From Alcanivorax sp. S71-1-4 (GTDB lineage Bacteria; Pseudomonadota; Gammaproteobacteria; Pseudomonadales; Alcanivoracaceae): 64,000 nucleotides of DNA. The DNA is taken from positions 157,174-221,173 of the forward strand of contig NZ_AQOR01000003.1 in assembly GCF_009846755.1 (NCBI RefSeq), given 5' to 3'. The position numbers were made by a program, and so were the translations under genes. This document shows positions 17,679-26,466 of this stretch, piece by piece. Position 1 is the first letter of the stretch. The number at the start of each line of letters is the position of its first letter. The notes under the pieces were generated by a model that ran no database searches, had not been told where the DNA came from, and saw nothing but the letters and a program-made list of their open reading frames with translations.

Positions 17679-20600
17679 TCAGAGGCCGGTCAGCGCGTTG
17701 TACAGGGCCTGGGCATCCACCGGCTTCTGCAGGAAGCCCAGCCCCTGGTCCAGCGCCCGCTGGCGTACACGGGGGTCGTGATTGGCCGTCATCAGTACCG
17801 CCGGCACGGCATCCTCCCAGCGCGCGTCCAGCGCCGTCACCACATCAAAACCGTCTTCGTCGTCGAGTTGGTAATCCACCAGCAGCATGTCCGGGACCGT
17901 GCCGTCGGCCAGCAGCGCCTCGGCCTCGGCCAGTGAACGGGCGCAGAGCACATCACAGCCCCAGTCCCCCAGCAGCGCAGCAATGCCGGCCAGAATAGTG
18001 CTGTCGTTATCCACACACAGCAGCCGCATGCCGTCCAGGCGACGTGGCGCGAAGGACGGTGCCGGCCGCTCCACCGGACGCACGGTCTGCTCATCCGCCA
18101 GCGGCATGGTCACCGTGAACACGGTGCCCTGGCCCGGCCAGGAACGCACCGACAACTCATGCTTCAGCAGTTTGCAGATCCGCTCGGCAATGGCCAGCCC
18201 CAGGCCCAGGCCGTTGCCGTGCTGCTCACTGTTGGGCAGGCGGCGGAATTCGCGAAAGATTTCTTTCTGCTCGGCCGGGTCGATGCCGCTGCCGGTGTCC
18301 CAGACCTCGATCCGCACCGCACCGGGCAGCCGCCGGCAACCCAGCAGGATGCGCCCTTCGCGGGTATATCGCACTGCATTGGCAAGCAGGTTCTGCAGCA
18401 CGCGGCGCAGCAGTTTTTCGTCGGTGTAGACCAGCGCATCGCACGGCACCCAGTCCAGCGTCAGCTGGCGGGATTCCGCCAGCACCGAGAACTCACCGGC
18501 CAGGTTCGCCAGCAGACGTTTCAAGGGCAGCGGCCGTTCGTCCACCGGCATGGCGCCGGTATCCAGGCGACTGATGTCGAGCAGATCGCTGATCAACCCT
18601 TCTGCGGCTTCAAGTGCCCCGCTGATGTTGGCCACCATTTCGCGGGCGCGCGGCACATCATCCAGTGTGTCGGCCTGCATGCGCTGCTGCAGCGACGAAC
18701 AGAACAGGTGCGCCGCGTTCAGCGGTTGCATCAGGTCATGGCCGGCCGCCGCCAGGAACAGCGTCTTGCCCTGGTTTGCCCGCTGCGCTTCGGCAATGGC
18801 GTGCTGCAGGCGCTCGTTCACTTCCGACAGGCGCCGTGTGCGGTCAGCGACAATCTGCTCCAGGTTTTCGTTGATCTCCCGCAGCACCCACTCGTCGCGC
18901 TTGCGCGCGGTAATGTCGAGGAAGGTGCTGACAAAGCCGCCACCGGGCATCGGCATGCCCGAGACCTCCACCACCGTACCATTGGGCAGGACACGCTCGA
19001 AGTTGTGCGCGGACCCTTCGCGCAACAGTGTCACACGACGGCCGACCTGTTCATGCAGGTCACCTTCCCCGTAAAACCCGCGCTGGGCGTTGTAGCGGTA
19101 CACATCGGCAATCGGCCGCCCCAGGCGGATCAGCCCTTCCGGGTAATCGAACAACCGCTCGTAGGCCCGGTTCCACGCGACGATATTGAGGTCGCGATCC
19201 ACCACGCAGATACCCTGGGAAATGGTCTCGATGGTGGTCCGCAGCAACTGATGATTGAACTGGATCAGCTTCGACGCCTCATCCATGATGCGCGCCACTT
19301 CGTGGCGGTCGGCTTCCTGTTTCGTCAACAGCGTACCGAGCAGGATGCGGGCGGAACTGGCCCCCATGGCGCCGGCCAGCAGCCGCTCGGTGAAGCGCAC
19401 CAGATGCAGCGGCGCCGGCAATTCCGGCTGCCAGAAAAACTGCTGTTTGTCAGCGTGCTCGCGGAACAGCACTTCCGCACGATAGGCCCCCAGGCAGCGG
19501 CCGGCGAGATCCAGCAGTTCCCCTTGCGTGACCAGCCCGGAGGTCCCGGCGTCACGCCACCAGTCCAGCGGCATGTCGACAAACAGCGTCGCCTGTGACT
19601 GGTCCAGTGCCGTAGGCCGCGCACGGCGCGAGACCCAGATATAGGCCAGGGTATTCAGCGACAGGCTCCAGATCACGCCATGCGCCAGCGGCGTCAGCCC
19701 TTGCAGGCCGAACAGTTGCTGTGGCCGCAGCACACCAAAACCGAGCAGCCCGTCCTGGTTCAGCATTGCCACCCATTGCGGGTCCGCAATGGCCGGCAGC
19801 AACAGACAGAACGCCCACACCACAATGCCCACCGCCAGGCCGCTCGCTGCACCGCGCACGTGGCCGCCGCGCCAGTACAGGCCGCCAAACAGCGCCGGGG
19901 CAAACTGGGCCACCGCCGCGAACGACAACAACCCGATGCTGGTCAGGCGCACGTAATCCACCATCAATTGATGGAACAGGAACGCCAGCAACAGGATCAG
20001 CACAATGGCCAGCCGCCGCAGGCTGCGCACATTGCTGCCCAGCTCTTCCAGGTCATCACGCAGGTTCACGCGACGACGCAGCCATAACGGCAACAGCACT
20101 TCGTTGGTGACCATGATCGCCACCGCGATGGTGGACACGATCACCATGCCGGTGGCGGCCGCAATGCCGCCGATAAACACCAGCAGCGTCAGCCAGGCCG
20201 GGCCTTCCATCATCGGCAGGGTAAGCACATACACGTCGGCGTAGGCTGCAAACTGCGGCTGGCGGATCAGGCCGGCCAGGGCAATCGGTATCACCAGCAC
20301 GGCAAAGATGGCGAGATAGACCGGCAGCACCCAGCGCGCAGTGCGCAGGTGGCGCAAGTCGTTATTCTCCACCACTGCCGCGTGAAACTGGCGCGGCAGG
20401 CAGACAATCGCCGCCATCGCCAGCAGCATCTGCGCGACGAAATCCTGTTCGGGCCAGCCGATGGCAAACAGGTCACCGGCGAGCGACGCCACGGTCTCGT
20501 TGGTGAAGAACCCCAGCCGCCCCTCGAACACATAGAACAGACAGAACACGCCGACCGCGATATAGGCGACCAGCTTGATGAACGACTCGAAGGCCACCGC

Positions 20601-21170
20601 CAGCATCAACCCGGACTGGTGCTCGGTGGCGTCCAGATGACGGGTGCCGAACAGCAGCGTGAAGGCCGCCATCAGCATCGCCACCACCAGCGCACTGTCG
20701 GCCATGCCGTCCAGTTCCGCCGTGCCCGGCGCCAGCACATCGAAGGCCAGCGTGACGGCTTTCAGTTGCAGCGCAATGTAGGGCAACACGCCAATCACCG
20801 CGATCAGGGTGATCAGCATTGCCAGCCGTTGTGATTTGCCGTAGCGGGCCGCGATGAAGTCGGCAATGGAGGTAATGCGCTGCTGCTTGCCAAGCGTGAT
20901 CAGCTTCAGCAACACGGTGCCACCGAGCCCGACCAGCAGGATCGGGCCGAGATAAATGGGCAGATAGCTCCAGCCCCGGTTGGCGGCTTCGCCCACCGCA
21001 CCGAAGAAGGTCCAGGAAGTGCAATAGACACCCAGCCCGAAGCTGTAGGTCCAGGGATTGTTGACCAGCTTCGAGCCGCGCCGCGCCGCGCGGTCCCCCC
21101 ACCAGGCGATTACGAACAGCACCAGCACATACAGCAGCGCCAGGCCACCAAGCTGTAACAGTGAGAACAC
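17679..21170 (-). CDS. crbS: SSS-transporter/hybrid histidine kinase, CrbS/MxtR-like
   Basis: A 1163-residue sensor. Residues 1 to about 520 form a sodium:solute-symporter-like domain of about 13 helices (AWWGDRAARRGSKLVNNPWT near the start). A PAS domain follows (about 640-760, with VDRDLNIVAWNRAYERLFDY), then a coiled segment, the H-box AAAGHDLMQPLNAAH (phospho-acceptor His811), an ATPase domain with ANAVRYTREGRILLG and GNGLGLGLAIAERI, and a C-terminal receiver with phospho-acceptor Asp1099 in LLVDYQLDD. This architecture is that of CrbS/MxtR (also CbrA-related) kinases, which sense acetate or carbon status. Its partner is presumably the regulator gene at 15621. Confidence 0.88.
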   Translation of the reverse strand: MFSLLQLGGLALLYVLVLFVIAWWGDRAARRGSKLVNNPWTYSFGLGVYCTSWTFFGAVGEAANRGWSYLPIYLGPILLVGLGGTVLLKLITLGKQQRITSIADFIAARYGKSQRLAMLITLIAVIGVLPYIALQLKAVTLAFDVLAPGTAELDGMADSALVVAMLMAAFTLLFGTRHLDATEHQSGLMLAVAFESFIKLVAYIAVGVFCLFYVFEGRLGFFTNETVASLAGDLFAIGWPEQDFVAQMLLAMAAIVCLPRQFHAAVVENNDLRHLRTARWVLPVYLAIFAVLVIPIALAGLIRQPQFAAYADVYVLTLPMMEGPAWLTLLVFIGGIAAATGMVIVSTIAVAIMVTNEVLLPLWLRRRVNLRDDLEELGSNVRSLRRLAIVLILLLAFLFHQLMVDYVRLTSIGLLSFAAVAQFAPALFGGLYWRGGHVRGAASGLAVGIVVWAFCLLLPAIADPQWVAMLNQDGLLGFGVLRPQQLFGLQGLTPLAHGVIWSLSLNTLAYIWVSRRARPTALDQSQATLFVDMPLDWWRDAGTSGLVTQGELLDLAGRCLGAYRAEVLFREHADKQQFFWQPELPAPLHLVRFTERLLAGAMGASSARILLGTLLTKQEADRHEVARIMDEASKLIQFNHQLLRTTIETISQGICVVDRDLNIVAWNRAYERLFDYPEGLIRLGRPIADVYRYNAQRGFYGEGDLHEQVGRRVTLLREGSAHNFERVLPNGTVVEVSGMPMPGGGFVSTFLDITARKRDEWVLREINENLEQIVADRTRRLSEVNERLQHAIAEAQRANQGKTLFLAAAGHDLMQPLNAAHLFCSSLQQRMQADTLDDVPRAREMVANISGALEAAEGLISDLLDISRLDTGAMPVDERPLPLKRLLANLAGEFSVLAESRQLTLDWVPCDALVYTDEKLLRRVLQNLLANAVRYTREGRILLGCRRLPGAVRIEVWDTGSGIDPAEQKEIFREFRRLPNSEQHGNGLGLGLAIAERICKLLKHELSVRSWPGQGTVFTVTMPLADEQTVRPVERPAPSFAPRRLDGMRLLCVDNDSTILAGIAALLGDWGCDVLCARSLAEAEALLADGTVPDMLLVDYQLDDEDGFDVVTALDARWEDAVPAVLMTANHDPRVRQRALDQGLGFLQKPVDAQALYNALTGL

Positions 21171-21250
21171 CGCCCCGTCTCCGTTGTTATCTGATCAGGC
21201 ACCCGCCGCCGTTCATAGTGCGGCAGAACACCTGCGCCGGGAACCCGGCA

Positions 21251-21475
21251 TCATGCCAGCCAGATACTGCTGACCAGGCGCAACACCACGGCCAGGAACA
21301 TCACCACGATGCCGGCGCGCTGCAGCTTGAACTCCGGCACCGACAGCGCCAGCCGCCGGCGCCAGAACACCAGCACCCCGTGCCAGTCGCCGGTACGGCG
21401 GACATAGCGACCGTAGGCGAACAATACCATCAGCAATCCGATCACCAGCAGCAGTACTTCCAGACGTGCAATCAC
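21251..21475 (-). CDS. Small membrane protein upstream of the hybrid kinase (unknown)
   Basis: 74 residues: a hydrophobic N-terminal helix (VLLLVIGLLMVLFAYGRYV), a basic middle (VRRTGDWHGVLVFWRRRLAL) and a second helix (GIVVMFLAVVLRLVSSIWLA). It could be a short partner or assembly factor for the kinase, but I recognise no family. It starts 80 bases upstream of crbS and shares its strand. Coding status is supported by hydrophobic periodicity, GC-rich third positions and position in the run; a chance ORF cannot be fully excluded. Confidence 0.55.
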   Translation of the reverse strand: MIARLEVLLLVIGLLMVLFAYGRYVRRTGDWHGVLVFWRRRLALSVPEFKLQRAGIVVMFLAVVLRLVSSIWLA

Positions 21476-21537
21476 GCTTGTCTCCCGTCATGTAGGTTGT
21501 TGTTCTGCGCGCGCATGGCACGAGGGGTCACAGCCAG

Positions 21538-22161
21538 TCAGTTCGTCGAAGCCACCGCACCGAGTTTCTTCAGCCGAAGATACATCAGCGCCGTGGTGGT
21601 GGCGTCGCCTTTTGCCGAATGACGTTCCAGCTCCGGCACGGACAATGCCTTCGCAATGGCCTCAAAGCGCAGGTCCGGCGTCACGTCCGGCTGGGTGCGG
21701 CGCAGGTAACGCTGGTACAGCGCCGACACCTCGATGGTGGCATTCGGCAGCTCAAAGCCGAAACGCGGTCGCAAGTGCCGGTTGATCACCGCCACGTCAA
21801 AGTCGATGCACCAGCCCAGCAGCGGCCGGTTGCCTATGAAATCCAGCAGCGCGACCAGGGCATCCTCTACCGACAACCCATCGCTGAGATCCATCGGCCG
21901 CAACCGGTGGATGCGAATCGAGTCACCGCTCAGCCCGGCGGGGCGCCGCAGCCGGATATCCAGTGCACTGCCGCTGAGCGCGCGCTCTTCCCGGACCGGC
22001 ACCGCCGCGATGGAGACCAGTTCCGCACTGCGCGGATCCAGGCCGGTGGTCTCGCAGTCCAGAGCGATCACCTCGTCGCCCTGGTAGCGCTCGAACAGGT
22101 GCGCGTAGGCACCCTGCCCATGACGATGACGGTCCACTGCACGTCGTATCGCTTTCAGCAT
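21538..22161 (-). CDS. DnaQ-like 3'-5' exonuclease (DEDDh)
   Basis: The 207-residue protein shows all three exonuclease motifs: ExoI VIALDCETTGLD, ExoII GWCIDFDVAVINRHL and ExoIII HSAKGDATTTALMYL with the histidine of the DEDDh type. Such stand-alone proteins trim DNA or RNA 3' ends; a homologue commonly accompanies the DUF294 protein and SSS permease in Pseudomonas-type genomes. Start 22161 has GGAG six bases upstream; an in-frame GTG at 22182 is the alternative. It follows the DUF294 gene by 41 bases, with a GC hairpin in between. Confidence 0.85.
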   Translation of the reverse strand: MLKAIRRAVDRHRHGQGAYAHLFERYQGDEVIALDCETTGLDPRSAELVSIAAVPVREERALSGSALDIRLRRPAGLSGDSIRIHRLRPMDLSDGLSVEDALVALLDFIGNRPLLGWCIDFDVAVINRHLRPRFGFELPNATIEVSALYQRYLRRTQPDVTPDLRFEAIAKALSVPELERHSAKGDATTTALMYLRLKKLGAVASTN

Positions 22162-22178
22162 AATCCACTCCACTTCTT

Positions 22179-22197
22179 CCACGCCGTTCCGGCGTGG
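22179..22197. other. Small hairpin between the DUF294 and exonuclease genes
   Basis: CCACGCCG and CGGCGTGG form a perfect 8-bp stem with a TTC loop in the 41-base gap. There is no T tract, so it is more likely an mRNA-processing or stability element than a terminator. Confidence 0.4.
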
Positions 22198-22202
22198 AGA
22201 CT

Positions 22203-24014
22203 TCAGTATTCCAGATGAAACCGGCGCGAAAGATGCTGGCGAAAATCACTCACCACATGCAGCGCGTCACGCAGCATGTCACGCTCCAGCGACGGCAGTT
22301 TCTGCACCACCAGCAGGCTGCCCTCGCCGGGCTCGCCATCGGCCATGCGCTGCAGTTGCTGGTGCAGGCGCAGTTCGGCAAACAGCGACATCGCCTCGCC
22401 CAGGTCTTCGGCCATTTCGCGACTCAGCACACCGCTGGCGGCAAGCCGCTCCAGCCGCACAAAGGTCGAGGTGGCATCGATGCGCGCCTGCAGCGCCAGC
22501 GTGCGCACGCCATGGACAATCGGGAAAATGCCGCCTTTCTTGATATCAATGCCGTGCTGCGGCTTTTTCAATGAGCCGAACAGCGTCAGCGGCGTGGAAA
22601 ACTTGAGCACACTGCGGGCAAACTGCGACAGTAGCAGCTCATCGCGACTGCACTGATCGAACAGCGCTGCGCGCACCTTGTCCAGCAGTGTCAGATCACC
22701 CGCGATGGCGTGCGCGTCCAGCATGATGGCCAGTTTCATCATGGAGGCGCCGTCGCGTAACAGGGCCCAGCGGGCGATGCGCGCACGCCAGCCGGCAACG
22801 CTGTGTACCCATTCCGGGTTGTTCACCATTACATGACCCGGGCACGGAGGGTAACCCAGCGTCAGCAGGGTATCGCTGAACCGGGCCAGCACCGGCTCGC
22901 GGTCCGGCCAGTCAACGTCATCGGCGAGGATCAGCCCGTTGTCCTGATCGGTTTTCAGTATCTGCTCGCCGCGCCCTTCACTGCCCATGACAATCAGGCA
23001 GCTCTGCGCCTGCCGCGCCGCAGGCACGACAAACCCGAACGCCTTGCTCATGATGCGACCGTTCAACGCCGCCAGCAGATCCATGGCGAAGCGCAGCTTC
23101 ACCCCCTGCGCCATCAAGGCCCTGACCAGCTCGGGCAACCGTGCACTGGCCAGTGCCAACGCCTCCAGATCACCGGCTTTTTCCACTTCCAGCCCGACCA
23201 CGTACGAGCGGCTGGAAAAATAACTGAGCACATCCGGCAGCTCGACCACACCCACCGGCCGCCCCTGCCGCAGCACCACCACACGTGCCACTTCATGGCG
23301 CGTCATCTTGACCAGTGCAGCAAACAGGAATTCATCCGGGGCCACCGTCACCAGCCGGTACTCGGCCACGTCGCCCAGTGCGGCACCCACATCACGACCC
23401 TGCAACACCATGGCATTGAGCATGTCGGTCTTGGTAACGATGCCCAGTTCGCCTTCGCGGAAGACCAGCACGCTGTCGGCGCGCTGTTTGTTCAATGCCC
23501 GCACCGCGTCCTGGATGGTATCGCCCGCTTCCAGCAACAGCGGCGCACGCATGCATTCCGAGACGCGAGCGAGCATGAAACCGGCCATGGTCACACCGCC
23601 TTCGCGCTGCTCTGTCAGCAAACGGCTTTTTTCCGCCAGCCGCTGGCGGAAATAATCCGCGAACGGTGCACTGGCCTCGCACAGCCTGGAAAACAGCACA
23701 CCGGGAATCAGGTAGCAGAGTGTTTCCTGGTCAGCCACAAAGCGATACCGGCTGTGCCCGTTGAGCACACTGATGGCACCAAACAGATCACCATGGGTAT
23801 ACAGCCCGATGCGGGCCCTGGCGCTGGGCGCACTGAGGTCCAGTTCTTCCACTGCCCCCTTCTCAATCACGAAGACATGCTGGCCCACATCACCGGCATC
23901 CAGGATCACTTCGCCGCGATCGTAATAGGCAACATCCGCACCCTGGCGCAACTGCGCGAGCGCGTCGTCATCCAGCAATGAAAAAGGCAGCTGGGCGAGA
24001 TCCAGACGGATCAT
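22203..24014 (-). CDS. cNMP-binding / CBS / DUF294 putative nucleotidyltransferase
   Basis: A 603-residue signalling-type protein. Residues about 15-130 form a cyclic-nucleotide-binding domain (DRGEVILDAGDVGQHVFVIE, GLYTHGDLFGAISVLNG). Residues about 150-280 are a CBS pair (RADSVLVFREGELGIVTKTD). Residues about 330-450 are the DUF294 nucleotidyltransferase-like domain with MGSEGRGEQILKTDQDNGLI, and a C-terminal DUF294 substrate-binding-like domain follows. The family is thought to act in signal relay near carbon-uptake genes; no product is established. Located between the acetate-type permease (upstream) and the exonuclease on the same strand. Confidence 0.88.
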   Translation of the reverse strand: MIRLDLAQLPFSLLDDDALAQLRQGADVAYYDRGEVILDAGDVGQHVFVIEKGAVEELDLSAPSARARIGLYTHGDLFGAISVLNGHSRYRFVADQETLCYLIPGVLFSRLCEASAPFADYFRQRLAEKSRLLTEQREGGVTMAGFMLARVSECMRAPLLLEAGDTIQDAVRALNKQRADSVLVFREGELGIVTKTDMLNAMVLQGRDVGAALGDVAEYRLVTVAPDEFLFAALVKMTRHEVARVVVLRQGRPVGVVELPDVLSYFSSRSYVVGLEVEKAGDLEALALASARLPELVRALMAQGVKLRFAMDLLAALNGRIMSKAFGFVVPAARQAQSCLIVMGSEGRGEQILKTDQDNGLILADDVDWPDREPVLARFSDTLLTLGYPPCPGHVMVNNPEWVHSVAGWRARIARWALLRDGASMMKLAIMLDAHAIAGDLTLLDKVRAALFDQCSRDELLLSQFARSVLKFSTPLTLFGSLKKPQHGIDIKKGGIFPIVHGVRTLALQARIDATSTFVRLERLAASGVLSREMAEDLGEAMSLFAELRLHQQLQRMADGEPGEGSLLVVQKLPSLERDMLRDALHVVSDFRQHLSRRFHLEY

Positions 24015-24107
24015 GCAGAATCCTCAGTCTTCAAAAAGCAAAATCGGGACACCGCCCCGCGATGCCCCGTTCTTGTGTGTACCACATTCATCATCACTGT
24101 GGCATCA

Positions 24108-24131
24108 CCGGCCCGGCGGATGCCGGGCCGG
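24108..24131. terminator. GC-rich hairpin after the SSS permease gene
   Basis: CCGGCCCGGC and GCCGGGCCGG form a perfect 10-bp stem with a GGAT loop, just past the permease stop on the minus strand. No T tract follows, so read-through into the DUF294 gene is likely and the hairpin may protect the permease message 3' end. Confidence 0.5.
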
Positions 24132-24141
24132 GATACGCGAC

Positions 24142-25944
24142 TCAGTGATCCACGGCTGCACCGGCACCACGCGGAACACGGATGTCCTCGACGATGTGCT
24201 GGATGTGCTCCGGCGGTGGCGGCGTGAAGCGCGATACCGCAAACGCCACGGCAAAGTTCAGGATCATGCCCAGTGTGCCAATGCCTTCCGGCGACACACC
24301 CAGCCACCAGTGCTCGGCGGTGTTCATTTCCGGCGAGATGAACTTGAAGTAGACGATGTAGGCGAAGGTGAAGGCGAGACCCACCACCATGCCGGAGATC
24401 GCGCCCTCCTTGTTCATGCGCTTGTAGAAAATGCCCATGATGATGACCGGGAAGAAACTTGCCGCCGCCAGGCCGAACGCGAACGCAACCACCTGCGCCA
24501 CGAAGCCGGGTGGATTGACCCCGAAGTAGCCGGCGATACAGATCGCCACCACTGCAGACAGACGGGCTGCCAGCAACTCCTGTTTCTCGGAGATGTTCGG
24601 CATCAGTGTTTTCTTCAGCAGGTCATGCGAGATGGCTGCGGAAATCACCAGCAGCAAGCCCGCCGCGGTAGACAGCGCCGCGGCGATGCCGCCGGCCGCC
24701 ACCAGGGCGATCACCCAGGCAGGCAGGTTACCGATTTCCGGGTTGGCCAGTACGATGATGTCGCGGTCGATGTACACCTCGCCACTGTTGTCGGTCGGCG
24801 CGTTGTTCAGCAAGCGCTCACCGTGGCTGCCGCGCGCTGCCGGATCGTCATTGGCGCCGACATAGTTCGGTGCACCGGCAAACGGGTTACCGGCACGCAT
24901 CTGCACCAGGCCGTCGTCGTTCTTGTCGACCCAGGCAATCAGACCGGAGTTTTCCCAGTTGTAGAACCAGGCCGGCAGTTCTTCGTAGGCCGTTTCGTTC
25001 ACGGTATCGATCAGGTTGGTACGGGCAAAGGCACCCACAGCCGGTGCGGTGGTGTACAACAAGGCAATGAAGAACAGCGCCCAGCCAGCAGAAACCCGTG
25101 CATCACGTACTTTCGGCACGGTAAAGAAACGCACGATCACGTGCGGCAGGCCCGCCGTGCCACACATCAGTGCTGCGGTGATGAAAAAGATATCAATGGT
25201 GGATTTGGTGCCGTCGGTATAAGTGCCGAAGCCGAGGTCGGTCACCACCTGATCCAGCTTGTTGAGCAAATAGACACCCGTGTCATTGCCGGCACTGTCC
25301 AGCAGCGTGGCGCCGAAACCGGTCTGGGGCAGCACATGGCCCGTCATCATGATCGACAGGAAAATCGCCGGCACCAGGTAGGCGAAGATCAGCACGCAGT
25401 ACTGCGCAACCTGTGTATAGGTAATCCCCTTCATGCCACCGAGTACGGCGTAGAAGAACACCACCGCCATGCCGATGATCACCCCCACATTCACATCCAC
25501 TTCCAGGAAGCGGGCAAACACGATGCCGGTACCGCGCATCTGGCCGGCCACATAGGTGAAGGAGACGAACAGAACGCAGATGACCGCCACGGTCCGGGCC
25601 GTGCTTGAGTAGTACCGGTCACCGACAAAGTCCGGCACGGTGAATTTGCCGAACTTGCGCAGATAGGGCGCCAGCAGCATGGCCAGCAATACATAACCGC
25701 CAGTCCACCCCATCAGATATACCGACGCGTCATAGCCGGAATAGGCGCTGATCCCCGCCATGGAGATAAACGATGCGGCGGACATCCAGTCAGCGGCGGT
25801 GGCGGCGCCGTTGGCCAGCGGCGATACACCGCCACCGGCAATATAGAATTCCTTGGTTGACGCGGCGCGGCTCCAGATCGCGATACCGATATAGAGCGCG
25901 AATGACCCGCCAACAAAGAGATAGGTGAGCAGTTGCACATCCAT
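24142..25944 (-). CDS. Sodium:solute symporter, acetate-permease type (VC_2705 subfamily)
   Basis: A 600-residue carrier with about 13-14 helices. N-terminal STKEFYIAGGGVSPLANGAA and AADWMSAASFISMAGISAY are the SSS/ActP-like signatures; APYLRKFGKFTVPDFVGDRY follows. A large polar insertion (about residues 320-410) is typical of this subfamily, which is always paired with a DUF4212 protein as here. Probable role: sodium-coupled uptake of acetate or another short carboxylate across the inner membrane, under CrbS/CrbR control. Substrate is inferred from family and context. Confidence 0.88.
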   Translation of the reverse strand: MDVQLLTYLFVGGSFALYIGIAIWSRAASTKEFYIAGGGVSPLANGAATAADWMSAASFISMAGISAYSGYDASVYLMGWTGGYVLLAMLLAPYLRKFGKFTVPDFVGDRYYSSTARTVAVICVLFVSFTYVAGQMRGTGIVFARFLEVDVNVGVIIGMAVVFFYAVLGGMKGITYTQVAQYCVLIFAYLVPAIFLSIMMTGHVLPQTGFGATLLDSAGNDTGVYLLNKLDQVVTDLGFGTYTDGTKSTIDIFFITAALMCGTAGLPHVIVRFFTVPKVRDARVSAGWALFFIALLYTTAPAVGAFARTNLIDTVNETAYEELPAWFYNWENSGLIAWVDKNDDGLVQMRAGNPFAGAPNYVGANDDPAARGSHGERLLNNAPTDNSGEVYIDRDIIVLANPEIGNLPAWVIALVAAGGIAAALSTAAGLLLVISAAISHDLLKKTLMPNISEKQELLAARLSAVVAICIAGYFGVNPPGFVAQVVAFAFGLAAASFFPVIIMGIFYKRMNKEGAISGMVVGLAFTFAYIVYFKFISPEMNTAEHWWLGVSPEGIGTLGMILNFAVAFAVSRFTPPPPEHIQHIVEDIRVPRGAGAAVDH

Positions 25945-26014
25945 GACTTATGGCCTCTCGTTATTGTTAGTGCCGGGCCTGAAGACCCGTGCAGTTGCAG
26001 CGCTGATCCGGGTC

Positions 26015-26272
26015 TCAGTCCTCATGTACATCGAACCTGCGGTCGAGCTTGTTCATCGACCTGGCGTACATCACGATCAGCACCAGAAAGGCATAGATCG
26101 AGCCTTGTTGCGCAAACCAGAAACCGAGCTTGAAACCGAAGAACTGAACATTGTTGAGGACATCTACCAACAGGATGCCGAAGCCATACGACACGACAAA
26201 CCAGATGGCGATATAGGTGAGGATCAACCTCACATTCGCGGCCCAGTAGGCACGGGCATTTTCTTGTTTCAT
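26015..26272 (-). CDS. DUF4212 small subunit of the SSS permease
   Basis: An 85-residue two-helix membrane protein beginning MKQENARAYWAANVRLILTY, with FWFAQQGSIYAFLVLIVMYA in the second helix and a charged C-terminus (MNKLDRRFDVHED). This is the DUF4212 (putative solute:sodium symporter small subunit) pattern. AGGGG lies eight bases before the ATG at 26272. It precedes the permease gene by 70 bases on the same strand; the pair is expected to form one transporter. Confidence 0.92.
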   Translation of the reverse strand: MKQENARAYWAANVRLILTYIAIWFVVSYGFGILLVDVLNNVQFFGFKLGFWFAQQGSIYAFLVLIVMYARSMNKLDRRFDVHED

Positions 26273-26407
26273 ATGCTTACCCCTTTGCATACCTGATATG
26301 CCTGTCCACCGGATATGGACGGGTTACCCGTGAACTTAAAACAAGGGGGCAAGCGCGCACATCATGACTTTAGTCGAAGGCGTGGCGCGGAAAGGCGGGT
26401 CAGGCTA

Positions 26408-26459
26408 GAGGGAAGAGAGAGGGAAGAGAGAGGGAGGAAGAGAGAAGAAGAGAGAAGGA
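26408..26459. repeat. Homopurine tract of about 52 bases
   Basis: The plus strand here contains only A and G, in imperfect repeats of GAGAGGGAA and AGAGA. It lies just past the dusC stop codon and upstream of the DUF4212 gene. It is low-complexity and does not code. Confidence 0.9.
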
Positions 26460-26466
26460 CAGGCAC

